Below, piece after piece: positions 9,351 to 16,758 of a DNA stretch of 64,000 bases; positions within the stretch are counted from its first letter, which is position 1, and each line of letters starts with the position of its first letter. A model generated the notes under the pieces. It worked only from the letters and a program-made list of their open reading frames with translations. It searched no databases and was not told where the DNA came from. The DNA comes from Gammaproteobacteria bacterium (lineage in GTDB: Bacteria; Pseudomonadota; Gammaproteobacteria; RBG-16-57-12). The stretch is taken from contig JAKIVC010000002.1 in the NCBI GenBank assembly GCA_021647245.1, positions 1-64,000 of the forward strand, given 5' to 3'. The translations under genes and the position numbers were made by a program.

Positions 9351-10709
9351 CTAGCGCAGCATTTGGGCAAAGGCACTGGCAAATTGGCTTATCTCGTCAT
9401 CACTCTTGGTTTCGGTAACACAAACCAGCAGCGCATTCCCCAGCTCGGCATAGTCAGCCATCAACGAAAACCCACCCAGATAACCGGCTTTGGCCAGTTT
9501 TTCCAGTACCGGGGCAACCGGCTGGTTCAGCTGAATAACGACTTCGTGGAAGCAGGGCGCGCTAAATTGTTTATCGACCCCCTCAATGGCCGTGAGCTGC
9601 TCAAGCAGTGCTTTGGTATTGGTATGGGAGTGCATCGCTGTGCGCTCAACCCCTTCAGCCCCCATCAAGCTCATATAGATGGTTGATGCGGTCACCATCA
9701 GCCCTTGATTGGTACAGATATTCGAAGTCGCCTTGGAGCGGCGAATGTGCTGCTCTCGCGCTTGCAGTGTTAATACAAACCCGCGATTACCATCACGGTC
9801 TACGGTGCGCCCGATGATACGCCCCGGCATTTGGCGTACCTGCTTCTGCTTGCAGGCGATAAAGCCATAAAACGGCCCACCCCATGAGAGTGGAATGCCC
9901 AGTGGCTGGCCTTCGCCACAGGCGATATCGGCACCCCGCTCTCCCCACTCGCCTGGCGGGGCAATAACGGCCATGGCCATCGGATTGACCACGCCAATCA
10001 CCAGCATTTTATTCTCATGAGCCCAATCCGTCAGCTGATCTACTTGCTCCAGATTGCCAAAAAAGTTGGGCTGGGGGATGACGATTGCCGCGTAGTCGGA
10101 CTGCTGGTATTGAGCCAGTGAATCGACTGTAATCTGGCCACGCTCAGTGCAATAGTCCAGTTCAACCAGTTCAATACCTTGATTATTTACAATATTTTTT
10201 ACTACACGACGGTAATCGGGGTGTACCGTGGTGGGCATCAAAACAGACCTGCTTTTCGATTTTCGGTTGGCCCTGATTGCCATTAGCACCGCTTCTGCCA
10301 GTGCAGAAGCTCCGTCGTATAACGAAGCATTAGAGACATCCATCCCCATTAAGCTGCTCATCATGGTTTGATATTCATACAGCAGCTGCAAAGTACCCTG
10401 GCTCGCTTCCGCCTGATAGGGTGTATAGGCAGTATAAAACTCGCCACGGGTGGTCAGCTCCCAGACTGCTGCCGGAATGTGGTGCTCATAAGCTCCTGCC
10501 CCGGCAAAACAGATTAATGGCTGGTCTCGGTTTGCCCGCTGCTTAATCAGCCGTGTCACCTCAAGCTCATTAAGCCCCAGTGGAATATTGGCCAACCCTT
10601 TGGTACGCAACGCCTCTGGAATTTCATCAAACAGCTGTTCGATGCTTTGCACGCCAATGGCATCGAGCATCTGTGCGGTATCGTGTTCAGTATGTGGAAT
10701 AAAAGGCAT
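9351..10709 (-). CDS. gcvPA: Glycine dehydrogenase (decarboxylating) subunit 1
   Basis: 452 residues, the N-terminal half-homologue of P-protein, which pairs with GcvPB. The start [15 protein letters not shown] is typical, as are [33 protein letters not shown] and the C-terminal [13 protein letters not shown]. It lacks the PLP lysine, as expected for this subunit. It sits between gcvH (30 bases upstream) and gcvPB (12 bases downstream), in an order matching the reaction cycle. Confidence 0.97.
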   Translation of the reverse strand: MPFIPHTEHDTAQMLDAIGVQSIEQLFDEIPEALRTKGLANIPLGLNELEVTRLIKQRANRDQPLICFAGAGAYEHHIPAAVWELTTRGEFYTAYTPYQAEASQGTLQLLYEYQTMMSSLMGMDVSNASLYDGASALAEAVLMAIRANRKSKSRSVLMPTTVHPDYRRVVKNIVNNQGIELVELDYCTERGQITVDSLAQYQQSDYAAIVIPQPNFFGNLEQVDQLTDWAHENKMLVIGVVNPMAMAVIAPPGEWGERGADIACGEGQPLGIPLSWGGPFYGFIACKQKQVRQMPGRIIGRTVDRDGNRGFVLTLQAREQHIRRSKATSNICTNQGLMVTASTIYMSLMGAEGVERTAMHSHTNTKALLEQLTAIEGVDKQFSAPCFHEVVIQLNQPVAPVLEKLAKAGYLGGFSLMADYAELGNALLVCVTETKSDDEISQFASAFAQMLR

Positions 10710-10739
10710 AAAAAATCACTATCAGCTTATTGGGTGAGG

Positions 10740-11135
10740 TTACTCTTCGTCTTCAGCGACCATGGCGCTGTACTCTTCTGCCTGCATCAAGCCTTTTACA
10801 CTCTCTAGGCTGAAGGGCTGTAGCTTGAAAATCCACCCCTCACCATAGGCATCACCGTTAATTGTCTCCGGTGAATCTTCCAGCTCTTCATTGATTGCGA
10901 TAACCGTACCCGCAACAGGTGTGTACAAATCTGACGCGGCTTTAACTGATTCAATCACCGCACAATCCTGCTCGGCATCGAGTTCACTACCAACCTCGGG
11001 AAGCTCAATATAGACAATGTCGCCGAGTAGCTCTTGGGCGTGATCTGAAATACCGATGGTGAAAGTGCCATCATCTTCAATGCGCACCCACTCGTGGCTT
11101 TTAGTGTAGAACAGTTCATTGGGTGTATTGCTCAT
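10740..11135 (-). CDS. gcvH: Glycine cleavage system H protein
   Basis: 131 residues. This small lipoyl carrier shuttles the aminomethyl intermediate between P-, T- and L-proteins. The lipoylated lysine is residue 65 in IESVKAASD, and the HEWVRIEDDG and GDIVYIELPEVG segments are standard. It overlaps the end of gcvT by 4 bases (ATGA), so translation is coupled. Its lipoyl group depends on LipA, encoded two genes upstream. Confidence 0.97.
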   Translation of the reverse strand: MSNTPNELFYTKSHEWVRIEDDGTFTIGISDHAQELLGDIVYIELPEVGSELDAEQDCAVIESVKAASDLYTPVAGTVIAINEELEDSPETINGDAYGEGWIFKLQPFSLESVKGLMQAEEYSAMVAEDEE

Positions 11136-12250
11136 CGGGGCAATCCTTCTTTTTGAGTAATAGGTTCTTTATAACAGGCTTCACCATTGCGGACAAAAGG
11201 TGGCTTAACCACGCGGGCATTCAGCCGCTTACCGCGAATCTCCACCTGACAGCGGTTACCCATGGCCACAGGTACACGCGCCAAAGCGATGGACTGACCT
11301 AGTGAGGGTGAAAAGGTACCACTGGTGATCTCCCCCTCACCACACTCACTGATCACTTTCTGGTGATCGCGCAATACACCGCGTTCTTCAAGGAGTAGAC
11401 CCACAAGTTTAGTTCTACCACCGGCATCACGCTGTGCTTGTAACGCACTACGGCCGACAAAATCACGCTCCGCAGGCTGCCAGGCAACCGTCCACTCAAG
11501 ACCACACTCCAGCGGAGAGATGGTCTCATCCATTTCGGCACCATACAGACTCATGGCCGCTTCCAGGCGCAGGGTATCTCGCGCCCCGAGGCCAATCGGC
11601 GCAACACCCGCCTGGTGTAACTGCTGCCATAGAGCCACCGCCTCACCCGCAGACAAAATAATCTCGTAACCCTCTTCACCGGTATAACCTGTTCGTGCAA
11701 TAAACAGCCCGTCACAAAAGCAGGCGTTGAAAGGTTTCATTTTGGCTATTTTAGTGCCCACCCCCTCACCCAGCACTTGCTCAGTTTTAGCGCGTGCATT
11801 AGGGCCTTGTACGGCAATCATCGCCAAATCAGCGGGACTCTCCAGCACAACCTCAAAACCCGCTGACTGCTCGGTAATCCAGGCCAGGTCCTTTTCGCGA
11901 GTTGCGGCATTCAATACGATACGGTAATCACCTTCACGGATAAAATAGATAATCAGGTCATCAATGACTCCAGCCTGCTCATTGAGCATGCAGGTATAGA
12001 GTGCTTTACCTTCATCTTTTAGCCGAGCGACATCATTGGCAACCAGCTTTTGCAGGAAAATTTTTGCCTGACGGCCCCGCAGATCCAACACATTCATGTG
12101 TGAAACATCAAACATACCCGCATCACTGCGTACAGTTTTATGTTCGTTGAGCTGCGAACCATAGTGAATAGGCATCTCCCAACCAAAAAAATCCACTATC
12201 TTGGCACCCATTGCCACATGCTGATCATAAAGTGGAGTTCGACTTGCCAT
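11132..12250 (-). CDS. gcvT: Aminomethyltransferase (glycine cleavage T protein)
   Basis: 372 residues, the full T-protein length. Transfers the one-carbon unit from lipoylated GcvH to tetrahydrofolate, releasing ammonia. Folate-binding landmarks FDVSHMNVLDLRG, ARTGYTGEEGYEI and IGLGARDTLRLEAAM, including the conserved Asp and Arg of the last, are present. It starts 20 bases after lipA and overlaps gcvH. No glycine riboswitch is seen in the 20-base gap, so control presumably comes from upstream of lipA. Confidence 0.97.
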   Translation of the reverse strand: MASRTPLYDQHVAMGAKIVDFFGWEMPIHYGSQLNEHKTVRSDAGMFDVSHMNVLDLRGRQAKIFLQKLVANDVARLKDEGKALYTCMLNEQAGVIDDLIIYFIREGDYRIVLNAATREKDLAWITEQSAGFEVVLESPADLAMIAVQGPNARAKTEQVLGEGVGTKIAKMKPFNACFCDGLFIARTGYTGEEGYEIILSAGEAVALWQQLHQAGVAPIGLGARDTLRLEAAMSLYGAEMDETISPLECGLEWTVAWQPAERDFVGRSALQAQRDAGGRTKLVGLLLEERGVLRDHQKVISECGEGEITSGTFSPSLGQSIALARVPVAMGNRCQVEIRGKRLNARVVKPPFVRNGEACYKEPITQKEGLPR

Positions 12251-12270
12251 GCTGCTGCCCCTGTTTGAAA

Positions 12271-13197
12271 TTACGCTTCTGCATGGTACGAAGAGCGTAC
12301 CATCGGTGCAGATTTTACCCAGCTAAAGCCCATCGCCTCGGCTTGCTCACCATACCAGGCGAATTTATCGGGATGAATATACTCATCCACTGGCAGATGT
12401 GCACGGCTGGGGCGCAGGTATTGCCCTATGGCGATACGCGATACCTGATGACTCCGCAGGTCCGCCAAGGCCTGCAACACCTCATGCTCACACTCTCCCA
12501 AGCCGAGCATAATCGACGATTTGCTCTCCACCCCTTCAAGCTGTGCTGCTGATTTTAGCAGATCGAGTGAGCGTTGATACTTTGCACCCTTTCGTGCAAC
12601 CCAATAGAGGCGAGGCACCGTTTCGATATTATGCCCCCAAACCAAAGTAGTCGCGTGCTGTGCCAAACCGGGTTGAACCGCCGAATAGATCACCTCAAGA
12701 GCATTTTGTTGGCATTCACGAAAATCAGGGGTCAGAATTTCCAGCCCAATCTCAGGCTGTTTCTTACGCAAGCGCCGCAGGGTTTCGGCAAAGATAAAGG
12801 CACCACCATCCACCAGTTCATCACGGTTAACCGAAGTTAAAACCACATAATCCAGCGCCATTTTTGACACTGCCTCGGCTACACGGCGCGGCTCGTCCAG
12901 ATCATATACCGGTGGTCGCCCGGTCTTTACATGACAAAAGCCACAGGCTCGAGTACACGTATCACCCAGCAACATCAAAGTCGCCGTGCCCCTGCTCCAG
13001 CACTCACCGCGATTGGGGCAACGTGCCGCTTCACACACCGTATTCAGACGTTGTTGGCTGATTGTGCGAGAGGTATCGCCATAGGAGGGGTCACTACTCA
13101 ACGAGGCACGAATCCACTCCGGCATACGCTGTCGATTAGGCGGCAAATTCACCTGTTCAACCTTCACAGGAATATGCTGTAGACGCTGTGATTTCAT
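12271..13197 (-). CDS. lipA: Lipoyl synthase
   Basis: 308 residues. A radical-SAM enzyme that inserts two sulfurs into octanoyl groups on lipoyl domains such as GcvH. The auxiliary cluster ligands CEAARCPNRGEC (CX4CX5C) and the radical-SAM CTRACGFC (CX3CX2C) are both intact; the conserved C-terminal serine is in VRSSYH. It leads the gcv block, which is unusual because lipA is normally paired with lipB; no lipB is in the window. The link makes sense, since LipA products are used by the H protein. Confidence 0.97.
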   Translation of the reverse strand: MKSQRLQHIPVKVEQVNLPPNRQRMPEWIRASLSSDPSYGDTSRTISQQRLNTVCEAARCPNRGECWSRGTATLMLLGDTCTRACGFCHVKTGRPPVYDLDEPRRVAEAVSKMALDYVVLTSVNRDELVDGGAFIFAETLRRLRKKQPEIGLEILTPDFRECQQNALEVIYSAVQPGLAQHATTLVWGHNIETVPRLYWVARKGAKYQRSLDLLKSAAQLEGVESKSSIMLGLGECEHEVLQALADLRSHQVSRIAIGQYLRPSRAHLPVDEYIHPDKFAWYGEQAEAMGFSWVKSAPMVRSSYHAEA

Positions 13198-13285
13198 GAC
13201 AACCTGAAAAGTGATAACAATAAAGAGAGGCGTATTCTACAACGAGATGAGATAAACGGGGAGAGATAAATCCGGAAAAGATAGC

Positions 13286-13309
13286 AGCAGGCTGCCACCG
13301 CAGCCTGCT
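13286..13309 (-). terminator. Hairpin after the cytochrome c gene
   Basis: Perfect 10-bp stem AGCAGGCTGC/GCAGCCTGCT with loop CACC, 12 bases past the cytochrome stop. On the minus strand it is followed by ATCTTTTCC, a poor T tract, so termination may be weak or the hairpin may act as an mRNA end stabiliser. Confidence 0.5.
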
Positions 13310-13320
13310 TTCATACCAGC

Positions 13321-13635
13321 CTACTTATTCTTATTGTGCTCCAGCACAAATGCCGTAATGGCCTCCAGCTCAGCACCCTTGATATTGGGGAAAGAGGGCA
13401 TTGACATACTACCCTGGGTTATTTTTGCCGCCACGTAAGCAGCATTCATATTTTCAGGTGTCACCTCCCAAAAGGTGGTGAGCTCTTCTTCACTCAGGGG
13501 ACCATGGCAGCCAATACAAGCCTTGGCAAAAATCTCCTGGCCGGAAGTGCCTGCGGTAGGTGCATAATCCTTAGAACCGGAACAACCACTCAAAACAGCC
13601 ACAACGGCGGCGACTAATAACATCTGTTTTTTCAT
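13321..13635 (-). CDS. Monohaem cytochrome c lipoprotein
   Basis: About 104 residues from the chosen start. MKKQMLLVAAVVAVLSGC is a lipoprotein signal with lipobox LSGC, so the mature protein should be anchored by a lipidated Cys in the periplasm. One haem site, CIGCH, and a likely axial methionine in SMSMPSFP mark a class I cytochrome c domain. A role as an electron shuttle is inferred. The frame is open upstream to 13707, but only the starts at 13647 (MSRK) or 13635 give a proper signal peptide. It is divergent from bioD, whose start lies 73 bases away. Confidence 0.85.
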   Translation of the reverse strand: MKKQMLLVAAVVAVLSGCSGSKDYAPTAGTSGQEIFAKACIGCHGPLSEEELTTFWEVTPENMNAAYVAAKITQGSMSMPSFPNIKGAELEAITAFVLEHNKNK

Positions 13636-13708
13636 TTTTCTGCTCATCCATATACTATGTGAATTCAACGATCGGCTAATGGTTACTAATTTTGTCAGGA
13701 ATTGCAAT

Positions 13709-14386
13709 ATGAATAGTGGTTATTTTGTTACCGGCACGGATACAGAGATAGGAAAAACCTATGTAAGCTGTGCGTTACTGCGTGCTTTTTCCAGCCATGG
13801 CAAGCAAGTAGCCGCCATGAAACCAGTGGCTAGCGGCTGTCACAACAGCGAACAGGGGCTGCGCAATGACGACGCCCTACAACTCATTGAAGATAGTGAC
13901 CACTCACTACCTTACGAAACTATTAATCCCTATGCTTTTGCGCCAGCCATCGCCCCGCACATTGCCGCACAGCAAGCGAACACCTCCATTGATTTTTTGC
14001 ACCTAAAGCAGTGTTTTAACACCATCGCCGAACGGGCTGATATTACAATTGTCGAAGGGGCTGGGGGCTGGCTGGTACCTCTGGATAATCGACAGAGCAT
14101 CGCCGACCTTGCCGCCATGCTGGCACTGCCGGTGATACTGGTCGTCGGAATTAAATTAGGTTGTATCAACCACGCACTCCTCACGGCGGCAGCGATCCGC
14201 GAAAAAGGGGTAACGCTTGCCGGCTGGGTAGCCAACCGCATTGATCCAGAGTGTGCCTGTGTTGAAGAGAACATTCAGTCCATCACCCAGCGCATCAACA
14301 CCCCTTGCCTAGGAGACCTCCCCTACGCTCCACACATGAAGGCAGAGGAGCGGAGCCACTATCTACACCTTCACACTCTGCTATAA
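13709..14386 (+). CDS. bioD: Dethiobiotin synthase
   Basis: About 225 residues. ATP-dependent closure of the ureido ring of dethiobiotin from diaminopelargonic acid and CO2. The P-loop GTDTEIGKT is at residues 9-17, and MKPVASGC and VEGAGGWLVPL are the substrate-binding motifs. The start MNSGYFVTG is preferred over the frame's first Met because CAGGA lies 8 bases before it and it aligns with the family. bioA lies 37 kb away, so biotin genes are scattered. Confidence 0.95.
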   Translation: MNSGYFVTGTDTEIGKTYVSCALLRAFSSHGKQVAAMKPVASGCHNSEQGLRNDDALQLIEDSDHSLPYETINPYAFAPAIAPHIAAQQANTSIDFLHLKQCFNTIAERADITIVEGAGGWLVPLDNRQSIADLAAMLALPVILVVGIKLGCINHALLTAAAIREKGVTLAGWVANRIDPECACVEENIQSITQRINTPCLGDLPYAPHMKAEERSHYLHLHTLL

Positions 14387-14414
14387 TCCCCAAAAAACCA
14401 TAGGAAAATCAACC

Positions 14415-14897
14415 ATGAAATGGTCTGTACAAATATTGTTATCTCTGTTTATCGCCCTGTCATTGCACTCGGCTGCCTATGCAGAGAGTATCTGGGACCC
14501 CAAACAACCCCCAGCCTTGATTGAAAAACCCCTCAATATCACCGTCTATCGCGCCGCCTCATGCGGCTGTTGCAAAGATTGGATTGATCACTTGGAAAAG
14601 CACAACTTCAAAGTAGAAGATGTGGTGAGTGATGATATGAATACCATCAAGCACAAACTGGGCCTGCCCGGTGAGCTGGCATCTTGCCATACCGGCATCA
14701 TCGATGGCTATGTTATCGAAGGGCATGTGCCCGCGCAGGACATCAAGCAGCTCATCAATCGCAATTTAGATATTGCAGGGCTAGCCGTGCCACAGATGCC
14801 CCATGGATCACCCGGCATGGAGACGGGCCGCAAAGATGATTTTTCTGTCATTGCATTTGATAAAGAAGGGAATTTTGAGCTGTTTAATCAATATTAA
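14415..14897 (+). CDS. DUF411 periplasmic metal-binding protein
   Basis: 160 residues. A signal peptide (about 1-24, ending SAAYA) precedes a DUF411 domain with CGCCKDW and LASCHTGIIDGYVIEGHVP. DUF411 proteins are thought to bind copper or related metals through the paired cysteines and are often encoded near metal-resistance genes. Here the neighbours are bioD (28 bases upstream) and tag, so context adds nothing. Metal binding is inferred from the family and the Cys pattern. Confidence 0.85.
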   Translation: MKWSVQILLSLFIALSLHSAAYAESIWDPKQPPALIEKPLNITVYRAASCGCCKDWIDHLEKHNFKVEDVVSDDMNTIKHKLGLPGELASCHTGIIDGYVIEGHVPAQDIKQLINRNLDIAGLAVPQMPHGSPGMETGRKDDFSVIAFDKEGNFELFNQY

Positions 14898-14947
14898 ACA
14901 GTACCACGTTTTTAGCCCGCTCCCGCCTAAAAACCTCCATTGTTTAA

Positions 14948-14980
14948 AGTGGCCTGACAGGCCACTGTAAATTTACAGTG
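14948..14980. terminator. Convergent hairpins between DUF411 and tag
   Basis: Two overlapping palindromes sit between convergent genes. AGTGGCCT/AGGCCACT (14948-14955 with 14959-14966) has a 3-base loop, and CACTGTAAATTTACAGTG (14963-14980) is a perfect 18-bp palindrome extending into the last codons of tag. They could form alternative structures and terminate both directions. Confidence 0.55.
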
Positions 14981-15539
14981 CCACCACCTCAGAGTAGCGA
15001 AAGCATGAGGTTAAATGGTCATTCACCATGCCGACGGCTTGCATATAAGCGTAGCAAGTTGTTGGGCCAACAAACTTGAAACCCCTGCTCTTCAAATCTT
15101 TGCTCATTGCCTCGGAAGTCGGGGTATTAACCGGCACTTCTGACAGGTTACACCAAGCATTTTTTATTGGCCTTCCATCAACAAATGACCAGATGTAGCG
15201 GTCAAAAGAGCCATACTCATGCTGTATAGTTAAAAACAGTTTTGCATTTTCTATGGTTGCTTTGATTTTCAGCTTATGCCGGATAATGCCAGCATCCTGG
15301 AGCAATGCGGCTGCTTTTTCATCGGTATAGCGAGATATTTTTTCGGCATCAAAATTATCGAATGCTTTTCGATAGCCCTCCCGTTTTTTAAGAATGGTTG
15401 CCCAGCTCAACCCTGACTGCATACTTTCCAAAACCAACATTTCAAAAAGTAACCGATCATCGTGCACAGGAACCCCCCACTCCTCATCATGGTGCACTGT
15501 TTCCAGAGCGTTACCGTTTGCCCAATCGCATCGCTTCAT
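14973..15539 (-). CDS. tag: DNA-3-methyladenine glycosylase I
   Basis: About 188 residues. Removes 3-methyladenine from alkylated DNA. The zinc-snap ligands are in place: Cys4 (MKRC), His in the HHDEEWG region, and His and Cys in VNDHLTSC near the end. The catalytic-pocket segment DEEWGVPVHDD and the FVGPTTCYAYMQAVGMVNDH region are typical. The start MKRCDWANG is chosen because AAGGAG lies 9 bases upstream and it aligns with the family; the frame is open for 9 more codons. Confidence 0.95.
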   Translation of the reverse strand: MKRCDWANGNALETVHHDEEWGVPVHDDRLLFEMLVLESMQSGLSWATILKKREGYRKAFDNFDAEKISRYTDEKAAALLQDAGIIRHKLKIKATIENAKLFLTIQHEYGSFDRYIWSFVDGRPIKNAWCNLSEVPVNTPTSEAMSKDLKSRGFKFVGPTTCYAYMQAVGMVNDHLTSCFRYSEVVAL

Positions 15540-15565
15540 AAGCAGTCGCTCCTTATTAATGTACA

Positions 15566-15585
15566 AAGGTCTTCAGGAAGACCTT
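15566..15585. repeat. Inverted repeat in the tag leader
   Basis: AAGGTCTTC and GAAGACCTT form a perfect 9-bp inverted repeat with a 2-base centre, about 27 bases upstream of the tag start. It may be an operator or a leader hairpin. The remaining 180 bases up to the ATPase gene hold nothing I recognise. Confidence 0.4.
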
Positions 15586-15768
15586 GAAGAAGATAACCCT
15601 CTACTATAACCAATCCATCTCACCGGACAAATTAAGCTTAACCCACCTCGTTTAAGGTTGGACAGGCCAAAGCAGGCTGTACTAGCAAAGATAACACGAC
15701 TTTTAACTGCTATCGTCATACAATAAACCCAATGCAAAAACGCATCTCAATATTGATTATTAAAAACT

Positions 15769-16749
15769 GTGGCTAGTTCTGAGCAAATAAAAGCGCTATT
15801 ACTCTCGCATCTCGCAAAGGATGAGGAACGCTTCTTGTCTGTTGCTCTACAAATGGCAGCACACGAGGCTCGCAGCGGACACGGAAAACTCGCCAAAGAC
15901 CTGAGAGAGATCGTCGATAAAGCCAAAAAACAAACCAAATCCAGTCCACCTGTCCCAATATCCAAGGGATTAAAAGACTCGTCAGGGTTGCTATACGCGA
16001 CAACGCCCCACTTCCGGCTGACTGACCTCATCACCAAAAGTGATCTCACAGATAAGCTTGTTCGTGTCATTCGTGAACAGCGTCATATCAGTAAATTAAA
16101 AAATCACGGCCTATCACCCAGGCGCAAATTGTTGCTCATCGGGCCGCCAGGTACAGGGAAAACATTCACCGCATCGGTGCTAGCCTGTGAACTAGGCTAT
16201 CCGCTATTCCAAGTTAGGCTTGATGCCGTGATTACTAAATTCATGGGCGAATCATCGGCAAAACTTAGACAAGTCTTTGATGCCATTCGTGAGGTAAGAG
16301 GCATCTACTTTTTCGACGAGTTTGACGCGCTTGGTTCTCAGCGCACAACGCCCAATGACGTTGGCGAAGCAAGACGGATACTGAATAGTTTCTTACAGAT
16401 GATTGAACAAGATGACTCCAACAGCTTAATTATCTGCGCCACCAACCACGCTGAGATTTTGGATTACGCCTTATTCCGGCGTTTTGATGATGTCATCCAA
16501 TATCAACTACCCGAAAAGAGCGAGATTGTTATCTTACTCAAAAACAGACTTCAACCCTATGTCACAAAAAGATTTCCGTGGTCCAAACTCGCAACCCAAG
16601 CGACAGGATTGAGCAGCGCAGAAATCACCCTTGCTGCCGAAGATGCGATCAAGGAACTGCTTATTCACGAATACAAAACAATCAGCCCAAATATCATTGA
16701 ACTCGCCATTAATGACCGTCGTGAAATGAGCTATCAAAAACACCGATAA
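15769..16749 (+). CDS. AAA+ ATPase of an IetAS-like cassette (IetA-like)
   Basis: 326 residues from a GTG start. An N-terminal helical segment (1-80) is followed by an AAA+ domain with Walker A GPPGTGKT (125-132), Walker B IYFFDEFDAL (179-188), sensor 1 IICATN (221-226) and an arginine-finger region FRRF (236-239), all apparently intact. It is immediately followed, 9 bases on, by a subtilisin-like protease gene. This pairing is that of IetAS, first described as a Ti-plasmid stability/incompatibility toxin-antitoxin module in which the ATPase is the antitoxin, and later reported as antiphage. Assignment rests on gene pairing and domain content. Confidence 0.8.
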   Translation: MASSEQIKALLLSHLAKDEERFLSVALQMAAHEARSGHGKLAKDLREIVDKAKKQTKSSPPVPISKGLKDSSGLLYATTPHFRLTDLITKSDLTDKLVRVIREQRHISKLKNHGLSPRRKLLLIGPPGTGKTFTASVLACELGYPLFQVRLDAVITKFMGESSAKLRQVFDAIREVRGIYFFDEFDALGSQRTTPNDVGEARRILNSFLQMIEQDDSNSLIICATNHAEILDYALFRRFDDVIQYQLPEKSEIVILLKNRLQPYVTKRFPWSKLATQATGLSSAEITLAAEDAIKELLIHEYKTISPNIIELAINDRREMSYQKHR

Positions 16750-16758
16750 GGAGACAGG

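Noticed and set aside
12251-12270. Glycine riboswitch before gcvT
   Set aside because: Only 20 bases separate lipA and gcvT, and the region before lipA (13198-13285) has no glycine-aptamer landmarks.
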